Source: Cyclobacteriaceae bacterium (GTDB lineage: Bacteria; Bacteroidota; Bacteroidia; Cytophagales; Cyclobacteriaceae). Taken from it: a stretch of 64,000 bases of DNA. Below are positions 15,054 to 23,493 of this stretch, in pieces. The notes below the pieces were generated by a model. That model did not search any database. It was given only the letters and a program-made list of their open reading frames with translations, and was not told where the DNA came from. Every line of letters starts with the position of its first letter. Position 1 is the stretch's first letter. The translations under genes and the position numbers were made by a program. Where the stretch lies: positions 1-64,000 of the forward strand of contig JANQSI010000017.1 of the NCBI GenBank assembly GCA_028284125.1, read 5' to 3'.

Positions 15054-18023
15054 ATGAAATACCTTAGCCTATTATCCCTTTTATTACTGTCCACCTTTGT
15101 TTTAGCGCAAGATTTTTCTGCGCTTGAATATCGGCAACTCGGCCCTTATCGTGGTGGTCGTGTAACTGCCGTAGCAGGCGTGGCTTCTGAGCCAGCAACT
15201 TTTTACCTGGGCGCTAGCGGCGGTGGAGTTTGGAAAACCGAAGATTACGGAACTTCCTGGCAAAACGTTTCCGATGGGTTCTTCACAACGCCTTCCATCG
15301 GTGCAATTTCCGTAGCTCAAAATGACCCGAATGTAGTTTATGTCGGAACCGGTTCGGACGGAATCAGAAGCAACATCATCGAAGGACGCGGAATGTACAA
15401 GTCCATTGATGGTGGAAAAACTTGGGTGTCCATTGGTCTTGAAAAAGCAGGTCAAATAGGAGCAGTCAGAATCCATCCGATGAATCACAACATCGTGTAT
15501 GTAGCGGCGATTGGTAACGCATTTAAATCCAATCCGGAGCGAGGCATTTACAAGACCATCAATGGCGGTAAAACCTGGCAAAAAATATTGTTCATCTCCG
15601 ACCAGATCGGTTTTTCCGATATTGAGTTTTTACCATCCAATCCGGAAACACTCTTCGCTTCCGCGTGGAAAGTGGAACGAAAACCATGGACGATTATTAG
15701 TGGTGGGAAACCGAATGAAGGCGGCATCTACAAGTCACTTGATGGTGGTGCTACCTGGGAAAAGGCTGTGAAAGGATTACCAACTTCATTGATTGGAAAA
15801 ATAGATATTGCAACTACTCCAGCTGATTCGCGAATCATTTATGCATTGGTAGAAGCGCCAGGCAAAGAAGGTGGTTTGTTCAAATCTGTCGATCAGGGTG
15901 ATTCGTACAAATTGGTCTCAAGCGCCAACGTGATCCGAACCCGACCCTTTTATTACAACAACATTAAAGTAGATCCTAAAAACCCAGATGTGATTTATGC
16001 GATGGCAACTGCCTATACCAAATCTACCGATGGCGGAAAAACCTGGTCTCGATTACGCCCACCTCATGGTGATAACCACGACATGTGGATCAATCCGGAT
16101 AATCCGGACTTGTTCATTCAGGCCAATGACGGTGGCGCCAACGTAACTCACAATGGAGGCAAAACCTGGTCAACGCAATTCAACCAGCCAACGGCTGAAA
16201 TCTACCAGGTAGAAGTTGATGACCAATATCCTTACTGGGTATATGGTGGTCAGCAGGACAACTATTCAACAGTAGCTGTACCAACTATGGCGCCTTATAG
16301 TATTCAGCGAGCCGGCATTGGTTACATTATCAACACTGGCGGGTGTGAAACTGGACCGGCTGTTCCTAAGCCTGGCAATCCAAACATTGTCTATTCGAAT
16401 TGCAAAGGAAGGTTTGGTGTTTTCGATAAAGAAACTGGAACGGAAATGCAGTACTATGTTGGCGCATCCAACATCTATGGACACAATCCAAAAGATTTAA
16501 AGTACCGTTTCCAGCGTGTTTCACCGATTCACGTTTCACCGCACAATCCGGATGTGGTTTACCATTGTTCTCAGTTTGTTCATAAGACAACCACCGATGG
16601 GAAATCCTGGGAAACCATTTCTCCTGACTTAACTGCTTTTGAAGATGACAAGCAAGTAATTTCTGGCTCCCCAATCACTCGTGATGTTACAGGTGAAGAA
16701 TTTTACAGCACGATCTATGCCATCCGGGAATCGACAATTACTGAAGGGTTGATCTGGGTTGGAGCAAATGACGGCCCTGTTCACGTCACCCAAAATGGTG
16801 GTGAAAGTTGGGAAAATGTTACTCCTTCTAAATTACCTCCAGGTGGTAGAGTGGATGCTGTCGAGCCTTCGCCGCACAATCCTGCGAAAGCTTATGTAAG
16901 TGTTTTACGATATCAGTTAGGTGATCCTAAGCCATACATTTATAAAACGACCAACTATGGTAAGTCATGGCAGTTGATCACCAATGGCATTCCGACGGAT
17001 TTCCCAACCCGTGTGGTACGGGAAGATCCGGTTCGAGAAGGATTGTTGTTTGCAGGAACAGAATATGGTGTATTTGTTTCCTTCGACGATGGAGCCAACT
17101 GGAAACCTTTTCAGCAAAATATGCCAGTGACACCAATCACAGACTTGAAGATTCATCGCGGTGATATCGTTATGTCTACCATGGGTCGAGGTTTCTGGAT
17201 GTTGGACAAAATCGATGCGTTGAGACAAAACGATTTCTCTAATATCACCGCGGCTACCCTATTCAAGCCATCTGAAACCATTCGCTACCGAGCAAGAGGA
17301 AGAAGTTCTGATCCTTGGTATCCAAGTGCAGGTGTGTTGATTGATTATTATCTGCCAAAAAGTGGAGTGCCTGTAAGAATGGAAATAAAAGATGGTGATG
17401 GAAATGTCGTGACGACATTTGTAAGTGATACTACCAAAACGAAATTTTCAACCGAAATCGTTTCGGACATGAGCACCAATAATGTTCAGTATTTTGTGAA
17501 TCGATCTTTAAAAGCCAAGAAAGGGCTTAACAGATTCAGATGGAACATGACGATGACTGGACCGTGGCACAAGCAAAAGAATCGTAGGTATCAAGGTGGG
17601 CCGATGGTTAAGCCTGGAACATATGAGATAACATTGAACGTAGATGGAACCGAGCTAACACAGACCGTTGACATCACAATGGATCCAAGAAATAATCCTG
17701 ATCTTGTAACCGAGGCAGATATCAGCAAGCAAGTGGAGCTTCAAACCAAAGTTAGAGACTTACTTAGTGAAGGTAGAATGTTGGAAGACGAGCTTTCTAA
17801 AAAGAAGAAAAAAGCGTCTGACGCAGAAAAAGGAGAAATTGAAGCGGCTTTGGCCAAGCTCAATACGGCTCAAGGCATATACATGCAGCCTATGATTCTT
17901 GACCAAATTTCATATTTATATTTCATGCTAAATCGAGCGGATCAAATTCCTGGAAAAGATGCGTATGATCGATATGAAGAATTGAAAGGCTTGCTTAGTG
18001 ACACAAAAAGTTCATCTGACTAA
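15054..18023 (+). CDS. large secreted Asp-box (VPS10/sortilin-like) beta-propeller protein
   Basis: Secreted protein of 989 residues; the signal peptide ends near VLAQ. It is a paralogue of the product encoded at 10087: both begin the mature region with an R-x-x-GP-x-x-x-GR motif and have a long series of Asp-boxes (SIDGGKTW, TINGGKTW, SLDGGATW, STDGGKTW, TQNGGESW, TTNYGKSW, SFDDGANW). A C-terminal helical Lys/Glu-rich segment near residues 900-960 resembles the other protein's tail. Usual database labels for such proteins are glycosyl hydrolase or sortilin; no catalytic residues are evident. The AraC-type gene follows after 13 bases, suggesting co-transcription. Confidence 0.85.
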   Translation: MKYLSLLSLLLLSTFVLAQDFSALEYRQLGPYRGGRVTAVAGVASEPATFYLGASGGGVWKTEDYGTSWQNVSDGFFTTPSIGAISVAQNDPNVVYVGTGSDGIRSNIIEGRGMYKSIDGGKTWVSIGLEKAGQIGAVRIHPMNHNIVYVAAIGNAFKSNPERGIYKTINGGKTWQKILFISDQIGFSDIEFLPSNPETLFASAWKVERKPWTIISGGKPNEGGIYKSLDGGATWEKAVKGLPTSLIGKIDIATTPADSRIIYALVEAPGKEGGLFKSVDQGDSYKLVSSANVIRTRPFYYNNIKVDPKNPDVIYAMATAYTKSTDGGKTWSRLRPPHGDNHDMWINPDNPDLFIQANDGGANVTHNGGKTWSTQFNQPTAEIYQVEVDDQYPYWVYGGQQDNYSTVAVPTMAPYSIQRAGIGYIINTGGCETGPAVPKPGNPNIVYSNCKGRFGVFDKETGTEMQYYVGASNIYGHNPKDLKYRFQRVSPIHVSPHNPDVVYHCSQFVHKTTTDGKSWETISPDLTAFEDDKQVISGSPITRDVTGEEFYSTIYAIRESTITEGLIWVGANDGPVHVTQNGGESWENVTPSKLPPGGRVDAVEPSPHNPAKAYVSVLRYQLGDPKPYIYKTTNYGKSWQLITNGIPTDFPTRVVREDPVREGLLFAGTEYGVFVSFDDGANWKPFQQNMPVTPITDLKIHRGDIVMSTMGRGFWMLDKIDALRQNDFSNITAATLFKPSETIRYRARGRSSDPWYPSAGVLIDYYLPKSGVPVRMEIKDGDGNVVTTFVSDTTKTKFSTEIVSDMSTNNVQYFVNRSLKAKKGLNRFRWNMTMTGPWHKQKNRRYQGGPMVKPGTYEITLNVDGTELTQTVDITMDPRNNPDLVTEADISKQVELQTKVRDLLSEGRMLEDELSKKKKKASDAEKGEIEAALAKLNTAQGIYMQPMILDQISYLYFMLNRADQIPGKDAYDRYEELKGLLSDTKSSSD

Positions 18024-18036
18024 CCAATAAATCATT

Positions 18037-19086
18037 ATGAAAATAATCCCTGTTCTGTATCTACTTGGATCATTACAGGGATTTTTTTTGGCTTTTGCTT
18101 TAGCAGGAAAAACAAAAAAAGCAGGTAAGTTTCTAATCGCCTTGTTGGCTATTTCGTCCGGATACTTCCTGTACGAGTATTTTGTATTTGAAAGGTATTT
18201 AGATTCGTATCCGCATTTAATCGGGATCTATTTTCCAATTCTTTTTCTGGTTCCATCTCTGCTCTTCCTGATGGTTCGATTTGAGGTTGTTCCAAAGTCA
18301 AAACTTAAGCAATTGGACTTCCTTCATTTAATCCCGTTTCTAGCCACACTGGGGATTATGATTCCTTATTACCTCACTTCAGCGGAAGAAAAACGGAGAG
18401 TCTTGTTCGCTCATACAGAAGCACATAGTCTTTATCCATTCAGTGCGGAGTTATCCGCATTGCTCTGGATTCTCACTTTCGCTTATGTTATAGCATCACT
18501 GGTAATTGTTAGAAAATCAGGAACAAAAAAACATGCATGGCTAAAAAATTACTGTTACCTATTCCTTGGCCTCTTAGTAGTTTTTTTGATTTCAGAGTTT
18601 CTGATTTTACAAGGAGTTTATCATCATCACACCATTCAAGTGAATACAGCGGTCACTTTCTCATTGTTGATCCATTTTGTTGGATATGCCGCGCTGAAGG
18701 AAACGGGATTCATGAGATCCAGATCAGACTCATTGCTTTCGAATGAATTAAAGGGCAAGTTAAAAACCCAACTCATTCGTCTGCTTAATGAGGAAAAACT
18801 ATACACGGATAGCGCTTTGGATAGCAGCAAACTCTGCGACGTGCTCGAAACGAACAATAAGTATTTATCGACAGTGGTCAACGAAGAATTTGACTGTAGC
18901 ATCACATCTCTAATTAACTCTTACAGAATTGAGGAAGCAAAACGCATGCTTGTAAATTCAGAATACAACCATCTGAACTTCTTAGGAATCGCTATGTCGG
19001 TTGGTTTCAATAACAAAAATTCGTTTACCCGAACGTTCAAAAGACACACCGGCACAACTCCTTCATCCTTTCGAGATTCCATTTAA
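18037..19086 (+). CDS. membrane-anchored AraC family regulator
   Basis: Predicted transcription factor of 349 residues in which about 220 N-terminal residues form six or seven membrane helices and the last 100 are an AraC/XylS double helix-turn-helix (INSYRIEEAKRML, then GIAMSVGFNNKNSFTRTFKRHTGTTPSSFR). A second protein of the same layout is encoded at 54213. Ligand and targets are unknown; a membrane-embedded sensor suggests an envelope or small hydrophobic signal. Its position 13 bases after the Asp-box gene makes that locus its likely target, by inference. Confidence 0.88.
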   Translation: MKIIPVLYLLGSLQGFFLAFALAGKTKKAGKFLIALLAISSGYFLYEYFVFERYLDSYPHLIGIYFPILFLVPSLLFLMVRFEVVPKSKLKQLDFLHLIPFLATLGIMIPYYLTSAEEKRRVLFAHTEAHSLYPFSAELSALLWILTFAYVIASLVIVRKSGTKKHAWLKNYCYLFLGLLVVFLISEFLILQGVYHHHTIQVNTAVTFSLLIHFVGYAALKETGFMRSRSDSLLSNELKGKLKTQLIRLLNEEKLYTDSALDSSKLCDVLETNNKYLSTVVNEEFDCSITSLINSYRIEEAKRMLVNSEYNHLNFLGIAMSVGFNNKNSFTRTFKRHTGTTPSSFRDSI

Positions 19087-19158
19087 AAGAATCTACCATT
19101 CATGAATTGGTGCTTGCGAATTACTGGTGAGCATTTCCTTTAATGGCTAAAAGAGCAT

Positions 19159-20553
19159 ATGAGAGCATTCGTTCTGATTATCCTATTACTGGACCTCACC
19201 CTTGGCAAAACCCAGGAATTGCTTGAAGAAATCAGGTTTTCCAGAGCTGTTTACGGAGTAACGCATTCTGAAAAGAATAAACTCATTTTCGCAGCTGGGA
19301 AGGACACCACCGGAAGTATTTGGACATCCAAAGGTGAATTGATCAGAACATTTGACGGACATACTTCCTCGGTATCTTCTATCTCATTTCTAAATGAAAC
19401 TGGCACTGTGCTATCCGGGGATTACGATAAATATGCCATCTTATGGAATTTAGAGGGAAAAATTCTAGCCAGACTAGAAGGTCATACAAATGCTGTAATT
19501 AACATCGATCAATCTACCGAATTACTGGCCACTGCAAGTCGTGACAAAACAGCAGCACTTTGGGATCGAAATGGAAAACTCTTGCGCCGATTAGAACATG
19601 AGCAGCAAGTGAACGATGTGCTGTTTATGGAAGAAAAGGGTTGGCTTTTGACCGGAAGTTTTGATAAAACGATCAAGGTATGGGACTATGAAGGCAAGCT
19701 GATTCGCTCACTCTCCGGACATGATTCCGGCGTTCGTTCTGTTGCGACCTCAACAAGTAAAAACCTTATCCTTGCTGGTCATCGTGATGGAAAAATTTCC
19801 ATTCTTGATTTAGATGGAAAGTTGATCAATGTTTTGGACGCTCATAGCGGTGAGTATGCCATGGTCAACGACTTTAAGTTTTTCGATAACGATTCAAAAT
19901 TCTTTTCAGCCGGAGCAGATGGATACGTGAGGGTATGGAATTTGAATGGAACAATGCTTCATGAGTTCAAAGCCTCTTATGGTGAAAATGCCTATGTATC
20001 TGGGATTTCGTATTCAGATGGACTACTCGTTTCCTCTCAAGGTGTGGACAACTCTGTGAAAACGTGGGATATGTCAAACCTGAAACTTGACAATTTTACT
20101 TGCTCCAATAGCAACTATTCTTTTTTGGAGCGCTTGTCGGGTACCTGGAACGTCGCAACGAAAGACAGAACTTCACCAGGTGTTTATGAAGACAATTCAG
20201 GAGTCTGCACTATTGAACCAGCTATCGAAGGGTGCGGAATTTCTATTTCTTATCGGGGCATCTATAAAGGAAAATCGTATGCACGTGAATCTATATTAAC
20301 GTTCAAAGATTCAACAGCCGTCCAAATGGTAGCGATGGATTCTGAACATGGTAGCTTCTCAACATATGATGGGGAATTGGCTAATGGGAAAATTGAGCTC
20401 TATTGGTTCAGAGATAAAGAGAAAAAAAGAATGCAGTCCAAGTATGTAATGGCAATTTCAGATGCTGATTCATTTGAATTTTCGTCTTATTTATCCACTG
20501 ATTACGGTGAAAACTGGGCGCTTACTCATCAAAGGATGTACAAAAGGAAATAG
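19159..20553 (+). CDS. exported WD40 propeller with C-terminal lipocalin-like (DUF1579-like) domain
   Basis: Exported protein of 464 residues with a signal peptide (about 1-17). Residues about 30-300 contain six to seven WD40-type repeats ending in W-D or W-N (AILWNLEG, AALWDRNG, IKVWDYEG, VRVWNLNG, VKTWDMSN), with GH dipeptides before the strands. Residues about 315-464 begin LERLSGTWNV and look like a DUF1579/SCP2-unrelated lipocalin-like barrel. The same kind of barrel starts the 773-residue protein encoded at 23494. Function unknown; it may bind a small hydrophobic ligand while the propeller docks partners. Confidence 0.8.
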   Translation: MRAFVLIILLLDLTLGKTQELLEEIRFSRAVYGVTHSEKNKLIFAAGKDTTGSIWTSKGELIRTFDGHTSSVSSISFLNETGTVLSGDYDKYAILWNLEGKILARLEGHTNAVINIDQSTELLATASRDKTAALWDRNGKLLRRLEHEQQVNDVLFMEEKGWLLTGSFDKTIKVWDYEGKLIRSLSGHDSGVRSVATSTSKNLILAGHRDGKISILDLDGKLINVLDAHSGEYAMVNDFKFFDNDSKFFSAGADGYVRVWNLNGTMLHEFKASYGENAYVSGISYSDGLLVSSQGVDNSVKTWDMSNLKLDNFTCSNSNYSFLERLSGTWNVATKDRTSPGVYEDNSGVCTIEPAIEGCGISISYRGIYKGKSYARESILTFKDSTAVQMVAMDSEHGSFSTYDGELANGKIELYWFRDKEKKRMQSKYVMAISDADSFEFSSYLSTDYGENWALTHQRMYKRK

Positions 20554-20595
20554 TTGATATGTCTAAGTGATTGAAGTAATTGACAATATTCGTTT

Positions 20596-20890
20596 ACTAA
20601 CGTTGGACTACCAACTGACGTAATGCGACATTCAACTTGAATAACGCAACCATTCACTGACGTCACGCAACATTCAACTGGAACTCCGCAACTATTCACT
20701 GACGTAACGTAACATTCAACTAGAACTACACAACTATTCACTGACGCAACGCAACATTCAACTGGAATAGCACAACTATCCACTGACGCAGCGCAGCATT
20801 CAACTGGAATAGTACAACTATCCACTGACGCAACGCAACATTCAACAGAAGCTCCGCTACGTTCAACTGATGCTACGCAATCATTGACGG
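20596..20890. repeat. 42-bp tandem array with 21-bp sub-period
   Basis: Six 42-base units start exactly at 20617, 20659, 20701, 20743, 20785 and 20827, with a partial seventh at 20869 and a partial half-unit before the first. Each unit has two related 21-base halves: GACGnnACGCAACATTCAACT and GGAAnnnCnCAACTATnCACT. Units differ by substitutions only; no insertion or deletion breaks the phase. The array fills the 426-base gap between the WD40 gene and a convergent PD40 gene. On the minus strand one frame stays open throughout and would encode Cys-rich 14-residue repeats, probably a by-product of the period. Confidence 0.9.
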
Positions 20891-20979
20891 CCAAAATGGA
20901 GCGAATCAAGATCCATGCAGTTAATGGATTTTTGGGAGTTCTATCCTGAATCAGGTAATTGGAAGCGCCAATAGCCGGA

Positions 20980-21882
20980 CTATTCATCTACCATGAATGG
21001 AACAGAATAAATATTACTCCTGCCTTTACTTATCTCACTGTCCCGCCAACTTGAAAACAATAAGATTTTTCCATCTTGAGTGAGCATAGGGCTATCTTCA
21101 TAAGAACTCGAATTAATGGTCGAATCCATCAAAATGGGTTCGGTCCATTCATCTCCTGATTTTCTACTTACATAAATATCATCACCTCCAAGTCCCGTAT
21201 CTCGAATCGAACTTAAAAGCATAAAGTCACCGGCCTCATTTACGTAAGCAGGCCATTCTCCTGCCTCAGTGTTAATCAAACCTTGAACCGGCTTTATATT
21301 GTGAAATTGACCATCCCTGAACTGAGCTTCATAGATGTCCCATGAACCCGCTCGATTTGAGGAAAAAAAGGCTTGTCCCTGTTTATTCATGGTCATACAG
21401 CATTCAAGTCCTTTGGAATTCAATGGAGCAGCCAAGACTTCTGGCTCACTCCAATTCCCATTCTGATCAGATCTAACCTTCCAAATATTCCACTTCTCAC
21501 TTAGGCCTGATATTCCTGGCGATCGTTTTGATATAAAGAACCCAAAGTCGCGATTGGGAGATAAAGAAAACCCAGCATCATATCCTGAATTGGAAAAAGG
21601 TAATTTCAAGGGCGACTGCCAACTTCCATCTTTAGGGTAAGAGACATAGATATTCGAACTATCAAATTGCTGATCACTTCGTGTGAAGTAAAGTGCATCA
21701 TTATTTTCATCTAAATAATTCACTGCTTCATGAAACTCAGATGTGGATATTGTTCCAGGACCAAGGAGGACTGGAGTTGATGAGATCACATCAAACAATT
21801 TTCTTGAGGAGTCAGACGAAGTAGTACAGCCAACCAAAATGAAGAAATAGATAAAGGTTTCTCTCAATTGCATCTTTTTCAT
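20980..21882 (-). CDS. PD40/TolB-like propeller lipoprotein
   Basis: Predicted lipoprotein of 300 residues from the ATG at 21882, chosen because it directly precedes a Lys-containing signal sequence and a lipobox ending LVGC; a GTG at 21909 would add nine residues. The rest is a six-bladed propeller of PD40 (TolB-like) repeats with motifs such as YFTRSDQ, GFSLSPNRDFGFFIS, AFFSSNRAGSWDIYEAQF and LFSSWRD. Proteins of this type occur in Bacteroidota as OmpA-linked or free envelope propellers. A paralogue is encoded at 31805. No operon partner: the next upstream gene ends at a terminator. Confidence 0.82.
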   Translation of the reverse strand: MKKMQLRETFIYFFILVGCTTSSDSSRKLFDVISSTPVLLGPGTISTSEFHEAVNYLDENNDALYFTRSDQQFDSSNIYVSYPKDGSWQSPLKLPFSNSGYDAGFSLSPNRDFGFFISKRSPGISGLSEKWNIWKVRSDQNGNWSEPEVLAAPLNSKGLECCMTMNKQGQAFFSSNRAGSWDIYEAQFRDGQFHNIKPVQGLINTEAGEWPAYVNEAGDFMLLSSIRDTGLGGDDIYVSRKSGDEWTEPILMDSTINSSSYEDSPMLTQDGKILLFSSWRDSEISKGRSNIYSVPFMVDE

Positions 21883-21947
21883 GAATGTATTCAAGCGATT
21901 TCCAAACACCTACATAATTAATTAATCCGTAACCAAAAGAATTAAAA

Positions 21948-21970
21948 AACCCCCGCCAAAAAGCGGGGTT
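21948..21970 (-). terminator. rho-independent terminator
   Basis: On the minus strand AACCCCGC, a TTTTTG loop and GCGGGGGTT form a GC-rich stem (one unpaired base), followed by TTTTTTAATT. It lies 34 bases after the stop of the YHYH gene and before the PD40 gene, so it terminates the former. Confidence 0.85.
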
Positions 21971-22003
21971 AAATCACAGTTATAAATAAAAAGTTGTTAC
22001 TAA

Positions 22004-23338
22004 TTACATCGGACCTTTTTTGAAATCATCACCTGGTGTACCAGAAATACACCTTGGGATTACTGGGAATTCGTCGGTAATGACATAGTAATAATCAAAC
22101 ATTTCACCACCTATCGTAATTGATTGAGCAATTCCATTACACTCATCCAAATCACCTGCCCCTTCGGAAAACTCATAATCGTTCGTGTATTTTCCATTGT
22201 ATTCACCACATGGTGCTGATTCACCATCACCTGGCCGATCTCCAGTTTTCAGCACATAGCTTGATTCCATTTTCCTAATCGATCCATCAGCATCGCGTCC
22301 ATATTTGTAGAGTATTGGAAACCCATCAGAACCCCAACCTATCTGCAATACATCATCAGGTGATGTTCCTGAGTTAATAGTCGGATTAAGATCTTCGGCA
22401 TAATCCATCATATCGCCATGATAGTGGATAAGTCCTGTTCCTGTCGCCATATCCGGTTGAAGATGCGAAGTATTGCAATCAAGACCAACGGCAGTTCGGT
22501 TGTTGTTTGGTTCGAAAACCCAATCCCAGTTAAATTCTCCGGTACTTGTATTTTCAAAAATGAAAGGCTCGGCAGGAGCTGGATCGATTGGAACTCCATT
22601 AAGCGCTATTCCCATATCATAGGCTGGTCTAAATTCTTCATCTACAATGCTGGTTGAAGAAGCAGCCAGCATTGGAGTAGCGTCCAATTCAAAAGTTTCC
22701 GTAGTACTTGTCAATCCATTTGTAACAATGTTACGCACCTGGTTTCCATACATGTGATCAGGTACACGGTTCGTTACAATGGTTCGAATATTTCCACTTA
22801 CTGTCTCCATGTACTCGTTTGCAACAGTAGGAGTCTCGGTACAGTCAGTATTGGTTGTGTTAAGCGAGTTGTCATTTGCGCAGGTACCTCCCCCACCGCC
22901 TGTGCTCGGTTCATCATCGTCAGTGATTGTGAAAGTAGCCGTGTTTTGAGAAAACGGGGTGACATTGGTACTTTCCACAAGTGTTACAATAATCGTTTCA
23001 TCTTCCTCCTCTTCAGTATCATCTATGATCGAAACGTTCACGTTAATCTCTTGAGATCCATCAGCTATATTCACGGACCCACTCAATGCCTGGTAATCCG
23101 TTCCAGCAGTTGCTGTTCCTCCTACAGTGTAGCTCACAGAGACATTAGAACCTGTGTTATTTACTTTATCTAGGGAGATGTTAAAACCCGTCATTCCATT
23201 GGCTTCATTGACCGTTGGATTTGTTACGGTAATTGCAGCCTGAAATCCTTCATCATCTGATCCGGAATCATCTTCCGTACAAGAAATAGTTGATATTGTG
23301 AAAGCAGCTAGTACTACTAAGAATAGATAAGTTCTCAT
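22004..23338 (-). CDS. Calx-beta plus YHYH domain lipoprotein
   Basis: Lipoprotein of 444 residues with lipobox ISTISC near residue 20. Residues about 30-145 form a Calx-beta domain (NEANG, GTATAGTDYQALSG and the ITDDDEPS end), which is usually calcium-binding. A Gly-rich linker follows. Residues about 160-440 match the YHYH domain, with HYHGD near residue 310 and several conserved Asp, Cys and Tyr residues. YHYH proteins are of unknown function and often occur in secreted fusions. Single-gene unit with its own terminator. Confidence 0.83.
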   Translation of the reverse strand: MRTYLFLVVLAAFTISTISCTEDDSGSDDEGFQAAITVTNPTVNEANGMTGFNISLDKVNNTGSNVSVSYTVGGTATAGTDYQALSGSVNIADGSQEINVNVSIIDDTEEEEDETIIVTLVESTNVTPFSQNTATFTITDDDEPSTGGGGGTCANDNSLNTTNTDCTETPTVANEYMETVSGNIRTIVTNRVPDHMYGNQVRNIVTNGLTSTTETFELDATPMLAASSTSIVDEEFRPAYDMGIALNGVPIDPAPAEPFIFENTSTGEFNWDWVFEPNNNRTAVGLDCNTSHLQPDMATGTGLIHYHGDMMDYAEDLNPTINSGTSPDDVLQIGWGSDGFPILYKYGRDADGSIRKMESSYVLKTGDRPGDGESAPCGEYNGKYTNDYEFSEGAGDLDECNGIAQSITIGGEMFDYYYVITDEFPVIPRCISGTPGDDFKKGPM

Positions 23339-23493
23339 GTGGTCTTAATTATTGGTTATTGATTAGATGTCAATGCTAAAAGAACCTTTCGGTTTTCTGA
23401 AATTTTTTATCGAAAAATGAAAAATCTTTAAAAGAAATGACGAATTAATTAATCAGACAATCCAACTTAAATCCGAGCCGTAGATTCAACATC

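Noticed and set aside
15102-15581. 159-residue minus-strand frame
   Set aside because: Entirely antisense to the Asp-box gene, with no recognisable domain and no separate start signal.
20596-20890. CRISPR array
   Set aside because: Units are contiguous and 42 bases long with no unique spacers, and no cas gene is in the window.
20529-20987. 152-residue minus-strand frame with Cys-rich 14-residue repeats
   Set aside because: It is carried by the 42-base array, whose length is a multiple of three, so one open frame is expected. It overlaps the ends of both flanking genes and has no start signal. Kept only as an alternative in the findings.
22754-23173. 139-residue plus-strand frame
   Set aside because: Antisense to the Calx-beta/YHYH gene; composition follows from the complementary strand.
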